Below, piece by piece: positions 5,919 to 13,248 of a stretch of 14,396 nucleotides of DNA. This DNA comes from an uncultured Clostridia bacterium (GTDB taxonomy: Bacteria > Bacillota > Clostridia > Oscillospirales > Acutalibacteraceae). The stretch is taken from positions 1 to 14,396 of the forward strand of contig CALYNN010000023.1 in the NCBI GenBank assembly GCA_945221685.1, read 5' to 3'. The translations under genes were made by a program, and so were the position numbers. Under the pieces are notes generated by a model. The model ran no database searches. It saw nothing but the letters and a program-made list of their open reading frames with translations, and had not been told where the DNA came from. Position 1 is the stretch's first letter, and every line of letters starts with the position of its first letter.

Positions 5919-7739
5919 GTGACTGAAAAGGAGCTGCGCAAAAAGGCAATGACTTTGCCGTTACAGCCGGGCGTTTATATAATGAAAAATAAAGATAAAA
6001 GGATTATTTATATCGGCAAGGCAAAGAAGCTGAAAAACCGTGTGTCCTCCTATTTTGGCAGTCATTCCAACCACTCCCTAAAGGTTATAAGAATGGTCGA
6101 AAATGTATGTGATTTTGATTACATTCTTTGCGACAGTGAGTTTGAAGCGTTAGTGCTTGAATGTTCTCTCATAAAACAGCATCAGCCAAAGTATAATATT
6201 CTGCTTAAAGACGATAAGGGATATAACTATATTAAAATAACGAAAGAGGAATTCCCGAAAATCAAAGAATGTAAACAGCTTGCCGACGACGGTGCAACAT
6301 ATATAGGACCATACACCTCTAACTTTTCCGTAAAGCAGGCGGTAGAGGAAACGCTGAAGATTTTTAAGCTGCCGAGATGTAACAAAAGCTTTCCCAGGGA
6401 TTACGGAAAAAGCAGACCGTGCCTAAACGGATTTATGGGAATTTGCTCTGCACCCTGTGCCGCAAGAATTACAAAAGAGGAATATGTAAAAAATATAAAC
6501 GACGCCGTTTCTTTCCTTAAAGGCGGCAGTGTTAAGGCAGTTCGCCAAATGCAGCAGGAAATGGAAAGCCTTGCCGAAAATCTTCAGTTTGAAGAAGCGG
6601 CAAAGCTTCGCGACAGAATAAAGGCAATAAAAAATTTAGAGGAAAAGCAAAAGGTGGTATCAATAAATGTACCGGAGGAGGATGTTTTTGCGCTTGTAAA
6701 TTCAAACAAAAAGGCATGCTTCGAGGTTATCCGCTTTGAAAACGGAAGGCTTACCGATACTGAATTTTGGCTTATTGATGCAGTGGATAGCTTACCTCAG
6801 GCAAGATTTGAGCTTATAGAGAGATACTATTCAATGCGAAGCAGAATTCCTGCAAGAATTGCAGTTGACGGCGAAATTGAGGACGAATCTTTACTTCACG
6901 ATTTTCTTGAAAGTCAAAGAGGTAAGAAACTTGAATTTATCCATCCGCAAAAGGGCGAGCATTTGTCTATCGTTAATATGTGCGTAAAAAATGCAAGCGA
7001 GCATTTGGCTCAGCAGCAGGGCAGATTGGGCAGAGAGCTTGCCGCGTTAGAGGAGCTTAAAGGCCTGTTAGGCCTTGAAAAAATACCGGAGTATATCGAG
7101 TCCTACGATATTTCTCATACAAACGGTGCAGATAATGTCGCAGGTATGGTTGTTTTTCATAATGGAAGACCTATGAAAAAAGCCTATAAAAAGTTTGCCG
7201 TAAAAGGCTTTGAGGGGCAAAATGATGTAGGCTCTATGCAGGAGGTGCTTACAAGAAGATTTAATCATTATTATAATGACGATGATGAAAGCACCTTCAA
7301 AATATTACCTGACCTGATTTTGCTTGACGGCGGTGAGCCGCAGGTTAATGCCGTGCTTCCCGTAATAAAGACAATGGAGCTTACTGTTCCCGTTTTCGGT
7401 ATGGTTAAGGACAGCAAGCATAAAACAAGGGCAATAGCCTTAAGCGGAGGAGAGATAGAAATTAATTCTCACCGTCAGGCGTTTACTCTCGTTTCCACCA
7501 TTCAGGAGGAGGTGCACCGCTTCGCCGTAAGCTATCACCATAATAAGCATAAAAAAAGCACCCTTTCAACATCGCTTACAAAAATTGAGGGAATAGGCGA
7601 AAAAAAGGCAAGGCTGCTGCTTAAGCATTTTAAAACCATTGCCGCAATTAAAAATGCACAGATAAGCGAGCTGGCGGCAGTGGAGGGAATAAGCAGTAAA
7701 AACGCAGAGGATATTTATAACTTTTATCATAAATTGTAA
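5919..7739 (+). CDS. uvrC: Excinuclease ABC subunit UvrC
   Basis: 606 residues, full length. The GIY-YIG nuclease domain (18-95) shows GVY, YIGKAK and Glu76 in SEFEALVLE, the 3'-incision residue. Cys154, 168, 176 and 180 match the four-cysteine pattern of the iron-sulfur cluster. The UVR motif that binds UvrB is at about 205-240. The C-terminal RNase H-like domain contains YDISHTNG and LILLDGGEPQ, for the 5' incision, and two helix-hairpin-helix motifs end the protein (IEGIGEKKA, VEGISSKNA). It makes both cuts in nucleotide excision repair. The start is GTG 5919, 7 bases after AGGGAGG; the upstream TTG 5901 overlaps that site. It is followed by a separate promoter for rsmD. Confidence 0.97.
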   Translation: MTEKELRKKAMTLPLQPGVYIMKNKDKRIIYIGKAKKLKNRVSSYFGSHSNHSLKVIRMVENVCDFDYILCDSEFEALVLECSLIKQHQPKYNILLKDDKGYNYIKITKEEFPKIKECKQLADDGATYIGPYTSNFSVKQAVEETLKIFKLPRCNKSFPRDYGKSRPCLNGFMGICSAPCAARITKEEYVKNINDAVSFLKGGSVKAVRQMQQEMESLAENLQFEEAAKLRDRIKAIKNLEEKQKVVSINVPEEDVFALVNSNKKACFEVIRFENGRLTDTEFWLIDAVDSLPQARFELIERYYSMRSRIPARIAVDGEIEDESLLHDFLESQRGKKLEFIHPQKGEHLSIVNMCVKNASEHLAQQQGRLGRELAALEELKGLLGLEKIPEYIESYDISHTNGADNVAGMVVFHNGRPMKKAYKKFAVKGFEGQNDVGSMQEVLTRRFNHYYNDDDESTFKILPDLILLDGGEPQVNAVLPVIKTMELTVPVFGMVKDSKHKTRAIALSGGEIEINSHRQAFTLVSTIQEEVHRFAVSYHHNKHKKSTLSTSLTKIEGIGEKKARLLLKHFKTIAAIKNAQISELAAVEGISSKNAEDIYNFYHKL

Positions 7740-7756
7740 ATTTTAAGTTTTGTTAC

Positions 7757-7785
7757 TTGACTATTAAATGCGTAATTTGTATAAT
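7757..7785 (+). promoter_or_regulatory. Promoter of rsmD-coaD unit
   Basis: TTGACT (7757-7762), a 17-base spacer and TATAAT (7780-7785). The start should be near 7792, with a leader of about 38 bases. There is no terminator between uvrC and this promoter. Confidence 0.88.
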
Positions 7786-7829
7786 GTAGGGTGCAGAAGT
7801 AAAGACAGTCTGCTTAAGAGGTAATTTCA

Positions 7830-8372
7830 ATGATGCGTGTTATAACAGGCACCGCAAGGGGCAGAAGGCTTGAAACTCTGCCGGGCGAGGATGTCACAAG
7901 GCCCACAACCGAATCTGTTAAGGAAGCTCTGTTTTCCATGCTTCAGTTTGAGCTTGAGGATAAAAAAATTCTCGACCTTTTTGCCGGCTCCGGTCAGTTG
8001 GGAATTGAGGCTTTGTCAAGGGGTGCAGAGCATTGCACCTTTGTTGAAAGCAACAGGCAGGCGTTAAGGGTTACCGAAGCCAATGTTTCTCACTGCGGCT
8101 TTTCGGATAAGGCTCGGTTGGTTTTCTCCGATGCCGAAGCGTTTTTAATGAGAAAGGATAATTTTGATATTGCCTTTCTTGACCCGCCTTATAACAAAGG
8201 CTTAATGGAAAAATGTCTTATGCTTTTGCTTCCCATGATGTCTGCAAAGGGCGTTGTAGCCTGCGAAACCTCTGCAAATGAGGAGCTGCCTGAAAATATA
8301 TGCTCGTGGCATATTGACCGCTGCAGAAGATACGGAAAAACCAAGCTGACTTTATACAGGAGGGATGAATAG
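7830..8372 (+). CDS. rsmD: 16S rRNA (guanine966-N2)-methyltransferase RsmD
   Basis: 180 residues with the RsmD pattern: RVITGTARGRRLETLPG at the start, RPTTESVKEALFSML, SAM motif I DLFAGSGQLGIEALSRGA (49-66), and the catalytic DPPY at 118-121. It methylates G966 of 16S rRNA in the small subunit. Two adjacent ATGs (7830 and 7833) are both possible; AAGAGGT lies 7 or 10 bases upstream, and homologues usually begin with a single MR, so 7833 may be the true start. The stop codon abuts the coaD ATG with no gap. The rsmD-coaD pair is very common in Firmicutes. Confidence 0.94.
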   Translation: MMRVITGTARGRRLETLPGEDVTRPTTESVKEALFSMLQFELEDKKILDLFAGSGQLGIEALSRGAEHCTFVESNRQALRVTEANVSHCGFSDKARLVFSDAEAFLMRKDNFDIAFLDPPYNKGLMEKCLMLLLPMMSAKGVVACETSANEELPENICSWHIDRCRRYGKTKLTLYRRDE

Positions 8373-8852
8373 ATGAAAACTGCCGTTTGTCCCGGAAGCT
8401 TTGCCCCTGTAACCCTCGGCCATTTAGATGTTATAGAGCGTACCGCAGAGCTGTTTGATAAGGTGATTGTTCTTGTTATGAACAACAGCTCCAAGCATTG
8501 TATGTTTACCGTTGAGGAAAGAATTTCAATGCTGAAAAAGTGCATTAAGCTCAATAATGTTGAGGTGGATACCTACAACGGCTTGCTGGTGGACTATGCC
8601 GAACAGAATAACGCCACCGCTATTGTTAAGGGACTTCGCGCCGTGTCCGATTTTGATTACGAATTTCAGCAGGCGCTTATAAATAAAAGTCTGTGCCCGA
8701 AGATTGAAACGGTTTTTCTTCCTGCCAAGGGAGATAATATGTTTCTGTCTTCAAGTATGGTGAAGGAGGTCTGCCGCCTTAACGGAGATATTTCACCTTA
8801 TGTTCCCAAAGCGATTGTAAACGACATTAATTTAAGATGTAAAGGAGATTGA
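8373..8852 (+). CDS. coaD: Phosphopantetheine adenylyltransferase CoaD
   Basis: 159 residues, standard length. The nucleotidyltransferase signature is PGSFAPVTLGH at 7-17, with the TxGH ATP-binding motif intact (Thr14, His17). SKHCMFTVEER with Lys41, GLRAVSDFDYE at 88-97 and FLSSSMVKE at 124-132 follow. It joins ATP and 4'-phosphopantetheine to dephospho-CoA, the penultimate CoA step. In most homologues the motif reads PGSFDP; here residue 11 is Ala (codon GCC rather than GAC), see findings. Its GGAGGGAT ribosome binding site lies inside the end of rsmD, and the start codon directly follows the rsmD stop. A coiled-coil gene follows after 4 bases. Confidence 0.95.
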   Translation: MKTAVCPGSFAPVTLGHLDVIERTAELFDKVIVLVMNNSSKHCMFTVEERISMLKKCIKLNNVEVDTYNGLLVDYAEQNNATAIVKGLRAVSDFDYEFQQALINKSLCPKIETVFLPAKGDNMFLSSSMVKEVCRLNGDISPYVPKAIVNDINLRCKGD

Positions 8853-8856
8853 TATT

Positions 8857-9423
8857 ATGACTAATACAGATATTTTACTTGAAGATTTGGAAGATGTTCT
8901 TGACGACGCCACCAAAATCCCTATGAGCAAAAAATGGGCTGTGGATATTGATAAAATTAAGACTATTATTGAAGATATTCGTCTTAACACTCCCCAGGAA
9001 ACAAAGCAGGCAAAGGCTATTGTTGACTCAAGAAACAGTATTATTGAGGAGGCAAATAAGCAGGCGGCTGATATTATTGCCAAGGCTCAGGCAGAGGCAA
9101 GAGAGCTTGTTGCAAGAGATAAGATTACTCAAACTGCACAGGCAGAGGCGGCAGAGATTATTGCAAAAGCAAAGGAACAGGGCGACAGCTATGTTGAGGA
9201 CGCTCAAAACCACGCTGCCGAGGTTCTTTCAAATGCAACAAATCAGTCAAATGAGATTGTTACCAACGCTCAGGCTAAATCCCGTGAAATGCTTACGGCT
9301 GTAAATAATTATGCCGATGATACTCTCCTTGCAATTGATGATTCTCTTTACAAGGCTTTGCAGGATGTTCGCAGAATCCGTCAGGGTATTATGAACAGTC
9401 AAAACAAAAATCACCAGGGTTAA
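8857..9423 (+). CDS. Hendecad coiled-coil protein of unknown function
   Basis: 188 residues, soluble, with no signal peptide or membrane segment. Residues 66-159 consist of 11-residue units of the form A-x-x-x-A/S-x-E/D-I/L/V-I/L/V-x-x. Unit starts are at 66 and 77, then in unbroken register at 94, 105, 116, 127, 138 and 149. Hendecads favour right-handed coiled coils like that of ATP synthase subunit b, so automated tools may label this ATPase-like or DivIVA-like; I see no P-loop. The N-terminus (1-60) is acidic and helical, and the C-tail is basic then polar. AAGGAG lies 10 bases before the ATG, inside the end of coaD. It is likely co-transcribed with rsmD and coaD and followed by a terminator. 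Role unknown; a cell-pole or division scaffold is only a guess. Confidence 0.85.
   Translation: MTNTDILLEDLEDVLDDATKIPMSKKWAVDIDKIKTIIEDIRLNTPQETKQAKAIVDSRNSIIEEANKQAADIIAKAQAEARELVARDKITQTAQAEAAEIIAKAKEQGDSYVEDAQNHAAEVLSNATNQSNEIVTNAQAKSREMLTAVNNYADDTLLAIDDSLYKALQDVRRIRQGIMNSQNKNHQG
9052..9333 (+). repeat. 33-base (11-codon) coding repeats
   Basis: Degenerate tandem units encoding the hendecads of the coiled-coil gene. The units share codon patterns such as GCTCAG or GCACAG at the start, but differ at many bases, so they are old protein-level repeats and not recent DNA duplications. Confidence 0.7.
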
Positions 9424-9450
9424 TTGCTGATTTGAATTAAAGAATAATTA

Positions 9451-9490
9451 AAGCAGATGCGACTATCTAAAAAAACGCATCTGCTTTTTT
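9451..9490 (+). terminator. Terminator after the rsmD-coaD unit
   Basis: An 11-bp perfect stem AAGCAGATGCG / CGCATCTGCTT with a 14-base A-rich loop, ending in a run of T. It lies between two convergent genes; on the minus strand the stem is followed by TTTAATTATT, so it may also serve the symporter gene less efficiently. Confidence 0.9.
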
Positions 9491-9511
9491 CTTGCTTTAA
9501 AGCAATATTTT

Positions 9512-10912
9512 TTAATTTTCTATATCTTCGTTTGCTCGCTTTGCAACTATAAATTCGTGAACCTTGTCTGCAAGCTCACCGTGAATTTTAAATCTTGTAG
9601 AAAATACAATAAGCGAAATAACCATAAGCACGGGAGGAACTCCGAAGGCTATAATTCCGATAGCGGTTTTTGTTGATTCGTTTACAGTACCCGATGCGGT
9701 AATTTGGCTGTTGTAATTCATAAACTTTAATCCGCCGAAAAGAATTATTGTTTGAATGGTGTATGCAAGCTTTTGTAAAAATCCCTTCATAGAAAAGGTT
9801 ATTGATTCGTTTCTTTCGTTGTTTTTGTATTCGCCGTAATCAACTATATCGGCAAGAAATACCGTTTGCGCCACAAACATTGAGCCTATTCCGATTGAAG
9901 CCAAAATGTAGCTTATATCCATTGCAATGGTGATTTTCAGCACAGGGCCGAAAATATACATAAGCACATATCCGGCTATTGCAAGAATAAGTGAAAACTG
10001 ATATATGCTGCGCTTGTTCATAAACTTCGACATAATCGGTATTACAAGAAGACCTAATACAGAGCCTACGGCACCTATCATTGAAAACAGACTTTGGGCG
10101 GTTGGCTCGCCGAGAACATCGGTAAAGTAGTAAACCGCGGTGCCGCTTGTAAGATACCAGCCGGCATTTGAAATCATGGCAAACACGATGAAAACAACAA
10201 GCTGGTCGTTTTTGGCAATTACCTGAAACATTTTTTTAAACGAGAATTTTTCGTTGTTGTTATATACAACATGCCTTTCCTTTGTTGAAAGCACGCATAT
10301 AGATGAAAATGCCACAAGAGCAATGGCGCAGATGCCTGCCCATCTTGAAAAGCCTGTGGCGGAATAGCCCTTGTCTGTTGTAATTCCCGAAGAAAGCATA
10401 GGCAGTATAACGGGAGTAAGAACGGTTATTATTCCCTGACCTAATCCGGAAAAGGTTCTTGCAACGGTTGCAACCAAATTCCTGTCGTCAGGATCGGTGG
10501 TAAAGCTTGGAACCATAGACCAATAGGGAATATCCGCCATGGTGTTTGTCATTCCCCATAAGATATACATTACCGCTATGTAAATGTATAGCTTTGTACC
10601 GCTCATTCCGAAGCTTGTAAAAAGCAGTGTAAGAACTGCGGCGTTAGATATTGCGCCGATAACAATCCAAGGTCTGTATTTGCCCATTCTTGTTTTTGTG
10701 TTATCAACAATGGTGCCCATCATAGGGTCGGTAATGCCGTCCCAAATTCTTGCGATAGGGGTAAGCAAAAGCAAAAAGCCCTCCTTTAACCCCAAAACGC
10801 TTGAAAGATAGTAGGACAGATATGAGTAAAAAAGTCCGTAGCTAAGGTCAAGACCTACCGCACCTACGCCGTAGCCCAGCTTTTCACGCCAAGTTGATTT
10901 GTAGCCGTCCAT
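9512..10912 (-). CDS. GPH-family (MelB-like) sugar:cation symporter
   Basis: 466 residues, about 12 predicted membrane segments, no cleaved signal peptide. The family hallmark IWDGITDPMMG (56-66) carries Asp58 and Asp62, matching the Asp55/Asp59 cation-binding pair of MelB. TRMGKYRPW follows at 74-82, and the second-half motif LADIVDYGEYK with a later SMKGFLQK Lys is present. Members import glycosides, pentosides or hexuronides with Na+ or H+. The substrate cannot be told from sequence, and no glycosidase gene is beside it. The ATG follows AGAGGT by 6 bases. It is a single gene on the opposite strand between the coaD unit and the mraZ cluster. Base composition resembles its neighbours, so recent transfer is not indicated. 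Confidence 0.92.
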   Translation of the reverse strand: MDGYKSTWREKLGYGVGAVGLDLSYGLFYSYLSYYLSSVLGLKEGFLLLLTPIARIWDGITDPMMGTIVDNTKTRMGKYRPWIVIGAISNAAVLTLLFTSFGMSGTKLYIYIAVMYILWGMTNTMADIPYWSMVPSFTTDPDDRNLVATVARTFSGLGQGIITVLTPVILPMLSSGITTDKGYSATGFSRWAGICAIALVAFSSICVLSTKERHVVYNNNEKFSFKKMFQVIAKNDQLVVFIVFAMISNAGWYLTSGTAVYYFTDVLGEPTAQSLFSMIGAVGSVLGLLVIPIMSKFMNKRSIYQFSLILAIAGYVLMYIFGPVLKITIAMDISYILASIGIGSMFVAQTVFLADIVDYGEYKNNERNESITFSMKGFLQKLAYTIQTIILFGGLKFMNYNSQITASGTVNESTKTAIGIIAFGVPPVLMVISLIVFSTRFKIHGELADKVHEFIVAKRANEDIEN

Positions 10913-10947
10913 ATTTATACCTCTTTTTCTATTATTATGTTGTTAGA

Positions 10948-10976
10948 ATTATAACATAAATTTGAGTTGATAACAA
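10948..10976 (-). promoter_or_regulatory. Promoter of the symporter gene
   Basis: Minus-strand TTGTTA (10976-10971), a 17-base spacer and TATAAT (10953-10948). Short inverted arms TGTTA (10941-10945) and TAACA (10952-10956) overlap the -10, and GTTG/CAAC arms overlap the -35, a possible operator. The rest of this roughly 300-base divergent gap holds only the mraZ promoter and leader. Confidence 0.75.
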
Positions 10977-11075
10977 CAGATGATAGATTTTTTTATACTA
11001 AAAAGATTACAATTTGATTACATTTATAACAAATATGACATTTATTTATTTGCATATTTATTTGAGTAAAAGCAC

Positions 11076-11104
11076 TTGACAACATAGCTCTCCCTAATTA
11101 TAAT
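11076..11104 (+). promoter_or_regulatory. Promoter of the mraZ (division/cell wall) cluster
   Basis: TTGACA (11076-11081), a 17-base spacer and TATAAT (11099-11104), a perfect consensus. The start near 11111 leaves a leader of about 105 bases before mraZ. Confidence 0.92.
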
Positions 11105-11118
11105 GTAGGAGAAGGCAG

Positions 11119-11191
11119 AAAATCCTGTTAATTCCCAAGGATTTCACTAAAATCCCCTTTTTGTCAAAATAGGACTGCCAATACCCAAGGA
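11119..11191 (+). repeat. Direct repeats in the mraZ leader
   Basis: CCCAAGGA occurs at 11134-11141 and 11184-11191, within AAT(T/A)CCCAAGGA, spaced 50 bases apart. AAAATCC occurs at 11119-11125 and 11149-11155, spaced 30 apart. The second also pairs with GGATTT at 11139-11144. On the other strand the first pair reads TCCTTGGG, which resembles the TGGG core of E. coli MraZ operators, so these may be autoregulatory sites. All lie downstream of the predicted transcription start. Confidence 0.55.
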
Positions 11192-11215
11192 ATACATTAT
11201 GAAAGGAGAGAGAGT

Positions 11216-11665
11216 ATGAACCTGTTAATAGGTACTGCGGAAAACTATAAGCTGGATTCAAAGGGTCGTCTTTCGTTGCCTACAAAATGGCGCGAGCGCC
11301 TTGGCAAAGAGTTCTGCACAACTGTTGTTAAGGTTCACGGCTATAAGTGCCTTACTCTCTATCCTGAGGACAAGTTTGTTGCAATGTACGAGGCTATGCA
11401 GCAGGGCTCCGAAAATCTTAACTACGATACTATTGCGGAGTTTACCGATTTTGCCGAGGAAACAGTCCTTGACGCCCAAGGAAGATTTACCGTAAACCAA
11501 CGCCAAAAGGCAGAGGTTGGAATGTCAAACGAAACCACTGTTCTGTTTAAAGGCAGGGGCGATTCTATTGAAATTTGGGATACCGAAATATTTAAGCAAA
11601 TGCAGAAAAATAAAAACGGCGACGGTATCTTCGATTTAATGGACAGGCAAAAGGGCGGAGAATAA
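11216..11665 (+). CDS. mraZ: Division/cell wall cluster regulator MraZ
   Basis: 149 residues, typical. It has two AbrB-like SpoVT half-domains, each with the family DxxGR motif: LDSKGRLSLP at 13-22 and LDAQGRFTV at 85-93. MraZ forms ring-shaped oligomers and represses or tunes its own cluster by binding repeats near the promoter. GAAAGGAGAG precedes the ATG by about 5 bases. Its stop TAA shares one base with the rsmH ATG, so the two are translationally coupled. It is the first gene of a classical mraZ-rsmH-ftsL-PBP order. Confidence 0.96.
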   Translation: MNLLIGTAENYKLDSKGRLSLPTKWRERLGKEFCTTVVKVHGYKCLTLYPEDKFVAMYEAMQQGSENLNYDTIAEFTDFAEETVLDAQGRFTVNQRQKAEVGMSNETTVLFKGRGDSIEIWDTEIFKQMQKNKNGDGIFDLMDRQKGGE

Positions 11666-12576
11666 TGGAATTTGTTCACAAAAGCGTCCTTTTTGACGAA
11701 GCCGTAAAGGCACTTGATTTAAACGAAAATAAAATTATTGTTGACGGAACCGCAGGCGGCGGAGGCCACTCTAAAGAAATTGCAAAAGCTGCAAAACGGC
11801 TGATAGCCGTTGACCGTGATCCCGACGCTGTTAAGGTGCTTAAAAGCCGCCTTGGTCAGTTTGATAATGTTACCGTTGTTCACGATAATTTTTCTAATAT
11901 CAAAGCAATCCTTTCGTCGCTTAATATTGATAAAATTGACGGACTACTGCTTGATTTGGGCGTTAGCTCCTTTCAGCTTGACAATGGCGACAGAGGCTTT
12001 TCCTATCACCAAAACGCTCCCCTTGATATGCGTATGAGCAAGTCGGGATTAAGCGCCGCGGACGTGGTGAACACATATTCTCAAAATGAGCTTGCAGATA
12101 TTATATACAGATATTCTGAAGAAAAATATTCCCGTTCTATAGCCGCCAATATCGTTAAGGCTCGGCAGGATAAGCCTATTGAAACAACCTTTGAGCTTGT
12201 GGATATAATAAAGGCATCAATGCCGCAAAAGGCAATGCGCGATTCCCACCCTGCCAGAAGAACCTTTCAGGCAATAAGAATTGAGGTAAACGCAGAGCTT
12301 GACGCACTTAAATCTGCTCTTGACGATGCCTTTGACTGCCTTAACCCCGGCGGAAGAATCGCGGTTATAACCTTCCATTCTTTAGAGGATAGAATTGTTA
12401 AAGAAAAATTTGCGCATTGGTGCAAGGGGTGCACCTGTCCTAAGGAATTTCCCGTGTGTGTATGCGGAAATAAGCCAAAAGGAAAGGCGTATAAGTCTGT
12501 TTCTCCGTCAGCGGCGGAGCTTGAGGAAAATCCGAGAGCGCGTTCTTCGCGGCTTAGGATTTTTGAAAAATATTAA
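11665..12576 (+). CDS. rsmH: 16S rRNA (cytosine1402-N4)-methyltransferase RsmH
   Basis: 303 residues, near the usual 310. HKSVLFDEAV at the start, SAM motif I VDGTAGGGGHS (26-36), LLDLGVSSFQLDN, RGFSYHQNAPLDMRM and the later HPARRTFQAIRIEVN and ITFHSLEDRIVK are all family signatures. A Cys-rich CTCPKEFPVC stretch near residues 255-264 is common in Firmicute members. It makes N4-methyl-C1402 at the ribosomal P-site. GGGCGGAG inside the end of mraZ is its ribosome binding site. A 31-base gap with GAGAGGTG leads to the ftsL-like gene. Confidence 0.97.
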   Translation: MEFVHKSVLFDEAVKALDLNENKIIVDGTAGGGGHSKEIAKAAKRLIAVDRDPDAVKVLKSRLGQFDNVTVVHDNFSNIKAILSSLNIDKIDGLLLDLGVSSFQLDNGDRGFSYHQNAPLDMRMSKSGLSAADVVNTYSQNELADIIYRYSEEKYSRSIAANIVKARQDKPIETTFELVDIIKASMPQKAMRDSHPARRTFQAIRIEVNAELDALKSALDDAFDCLNPGGRIAVITFHSLEDRIVKEKFAHWCKGCTCPKEFPVCVCGNKPKGKAYKSVSPSAAELEENPRARSSRLRIFEKY

Positions 12577-12607
12577 ATTAGAGGAATTTTAAAGAGAGGT
12601 GATACAG

Positions 12608-13129
12608 ATGACTAATACCGGCGATTTCAGAAGATATTCGGTAGCCGGCGATGTAAATGTTGCCATAGATAAATATTTCAGTGCGTCCAGGTCGTCTGCC
12701 GCACCTGAATATGAGCCTGAGGACAAGCCGGATTACGGCATTAAGGTAAAAGGAATAGGCAGAAGAAAAAGTAAAAAGGAGCTTGTACGCGAGCAAAGAG
12801 AGGCTGCCGCCCGTGCCGCCGTTATTTTGGTTACGGCTGTTTTGGTTGTGGCAATGGTAGCCGGCGCCTTAAGCACAATGGCAAAAAAGCATGAGCTAAC
12901 AAAGCAAATAGAAAGTGCGGAAAGAACCCTTTCAACCTCTCAAAGCGAATATGTGCGTATGAGCACAAAGCTGGACTCACTCGTTTCTATGAGCATGATA
13001 GACGAGTATGCCGTAAATAAGCTTGGTATGTGCAAGGTGTCAAACAGTCAAATAAGGTATATTGATGTTTCCCAATATAAAGAAGAAAGGGAAGCTGCTG
13101 CCGCGCGCCTGCTAAAAGAAAATAAGTAA
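12608..13129 (+). CDS. ftsL: FtsL-like septum formation protein
   Basis: 173 residues, a bitopic membrane protein. A long basic-ended cytoplasmic N-terminus (1-68) is followed by one membrane helix (about 69-89), a short coiled coil (92-127) and the closing KLGMCKVSNSQIRYIDV pattern of FtsL/DivIC family members. FtsL joins DivIC/FtsB and DivIB to activate septal peptidoglycan synthesis. Sequence conservation is low in this family, so the call rests mostly on topology and on its place between rsmH and a class B PBP. The GTG at 12599 lies within the GAGAGGTG ribosome binding site; ATG 12608 is the better start. The cytoplasmic part is longer than in Bacillus subtilis FtsL. Confidence 0.85.
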   Translation: MTNTGDFRRYSVAGDVNVAIDKYFSASRSSAAPEYEPEDKPDYGIKVKGIGRRKSKKELVREQREAAARAAVILVTAVLVVAMVAGALSTMAKKHELTKQIESAERTLSTSQSEYVRMSTKLDSLVSMSMIDEYAVNKLGMCKVSNSQIRYIDVSQYKEEREAAAARLLKENK

Positions 13130-13158
13130 TATTATTTATATATTCAGCGTAAAATATT

Positions 13159-13180
13159 GAGAGTTAGTTTTCTAACTCTC
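13159..13180 (+). other. Perfect hairpin between ftsL and the PBP gene
   Basis: GAGAGTTAG (13159-13167), a TTTT loop and CTAACTCTC (13172-13180), a 9-bp stem. It is followed by TATAAGTTTATT rather than a clean U-run, so it is at best a weak terminator and may be an mRNA-stability element. Confidence 0.6.
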
Positions 13181-13198
13181 TATAAGTTTATTAAATAA

Positions 13199-13224
13199 GT
13201 TAACAAATGCGAGCGTTTATTAAC
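13199..13224 (+). other. Second dyad just before the PBP ribosome binding site
   Basis: GTTAA (13199-13203) and TTAAC (13220-13224) flank inner arms AAATG (13205-13209) and CGTTT (13214-13218, with one G-U pair). It ends 7 bases before AAGGAGG at 13231, so folding could affect translation start. It may instead be a protein-binding palindrome. Confidence 0.5.
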
Positions 13225-13248
13225 ACGGAAAAGGAGGAAGAAACGGTT

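Noticed and set aside
8948..9304. 118-codon plus-strand frame inside the coiled-coil gene
   Set aside because: It is a shifted-frame shadow of the repetitive coding units (Leu/Arg/Gln-rich) without a ribosome binding site.
9052..9333. Tandem DNA repeat or CRISPR-like array
   Set aside because: The 33-base period comes from protein hendecads; units are degenerate at the DNA level and there are no unique spacers.
9512..10912. Horizontally acquired island carrying the symporter
   Set aside because: It is a single gene with base and codon use like its neighbours, with no integrase, repeats or insertion sequence at its ends.
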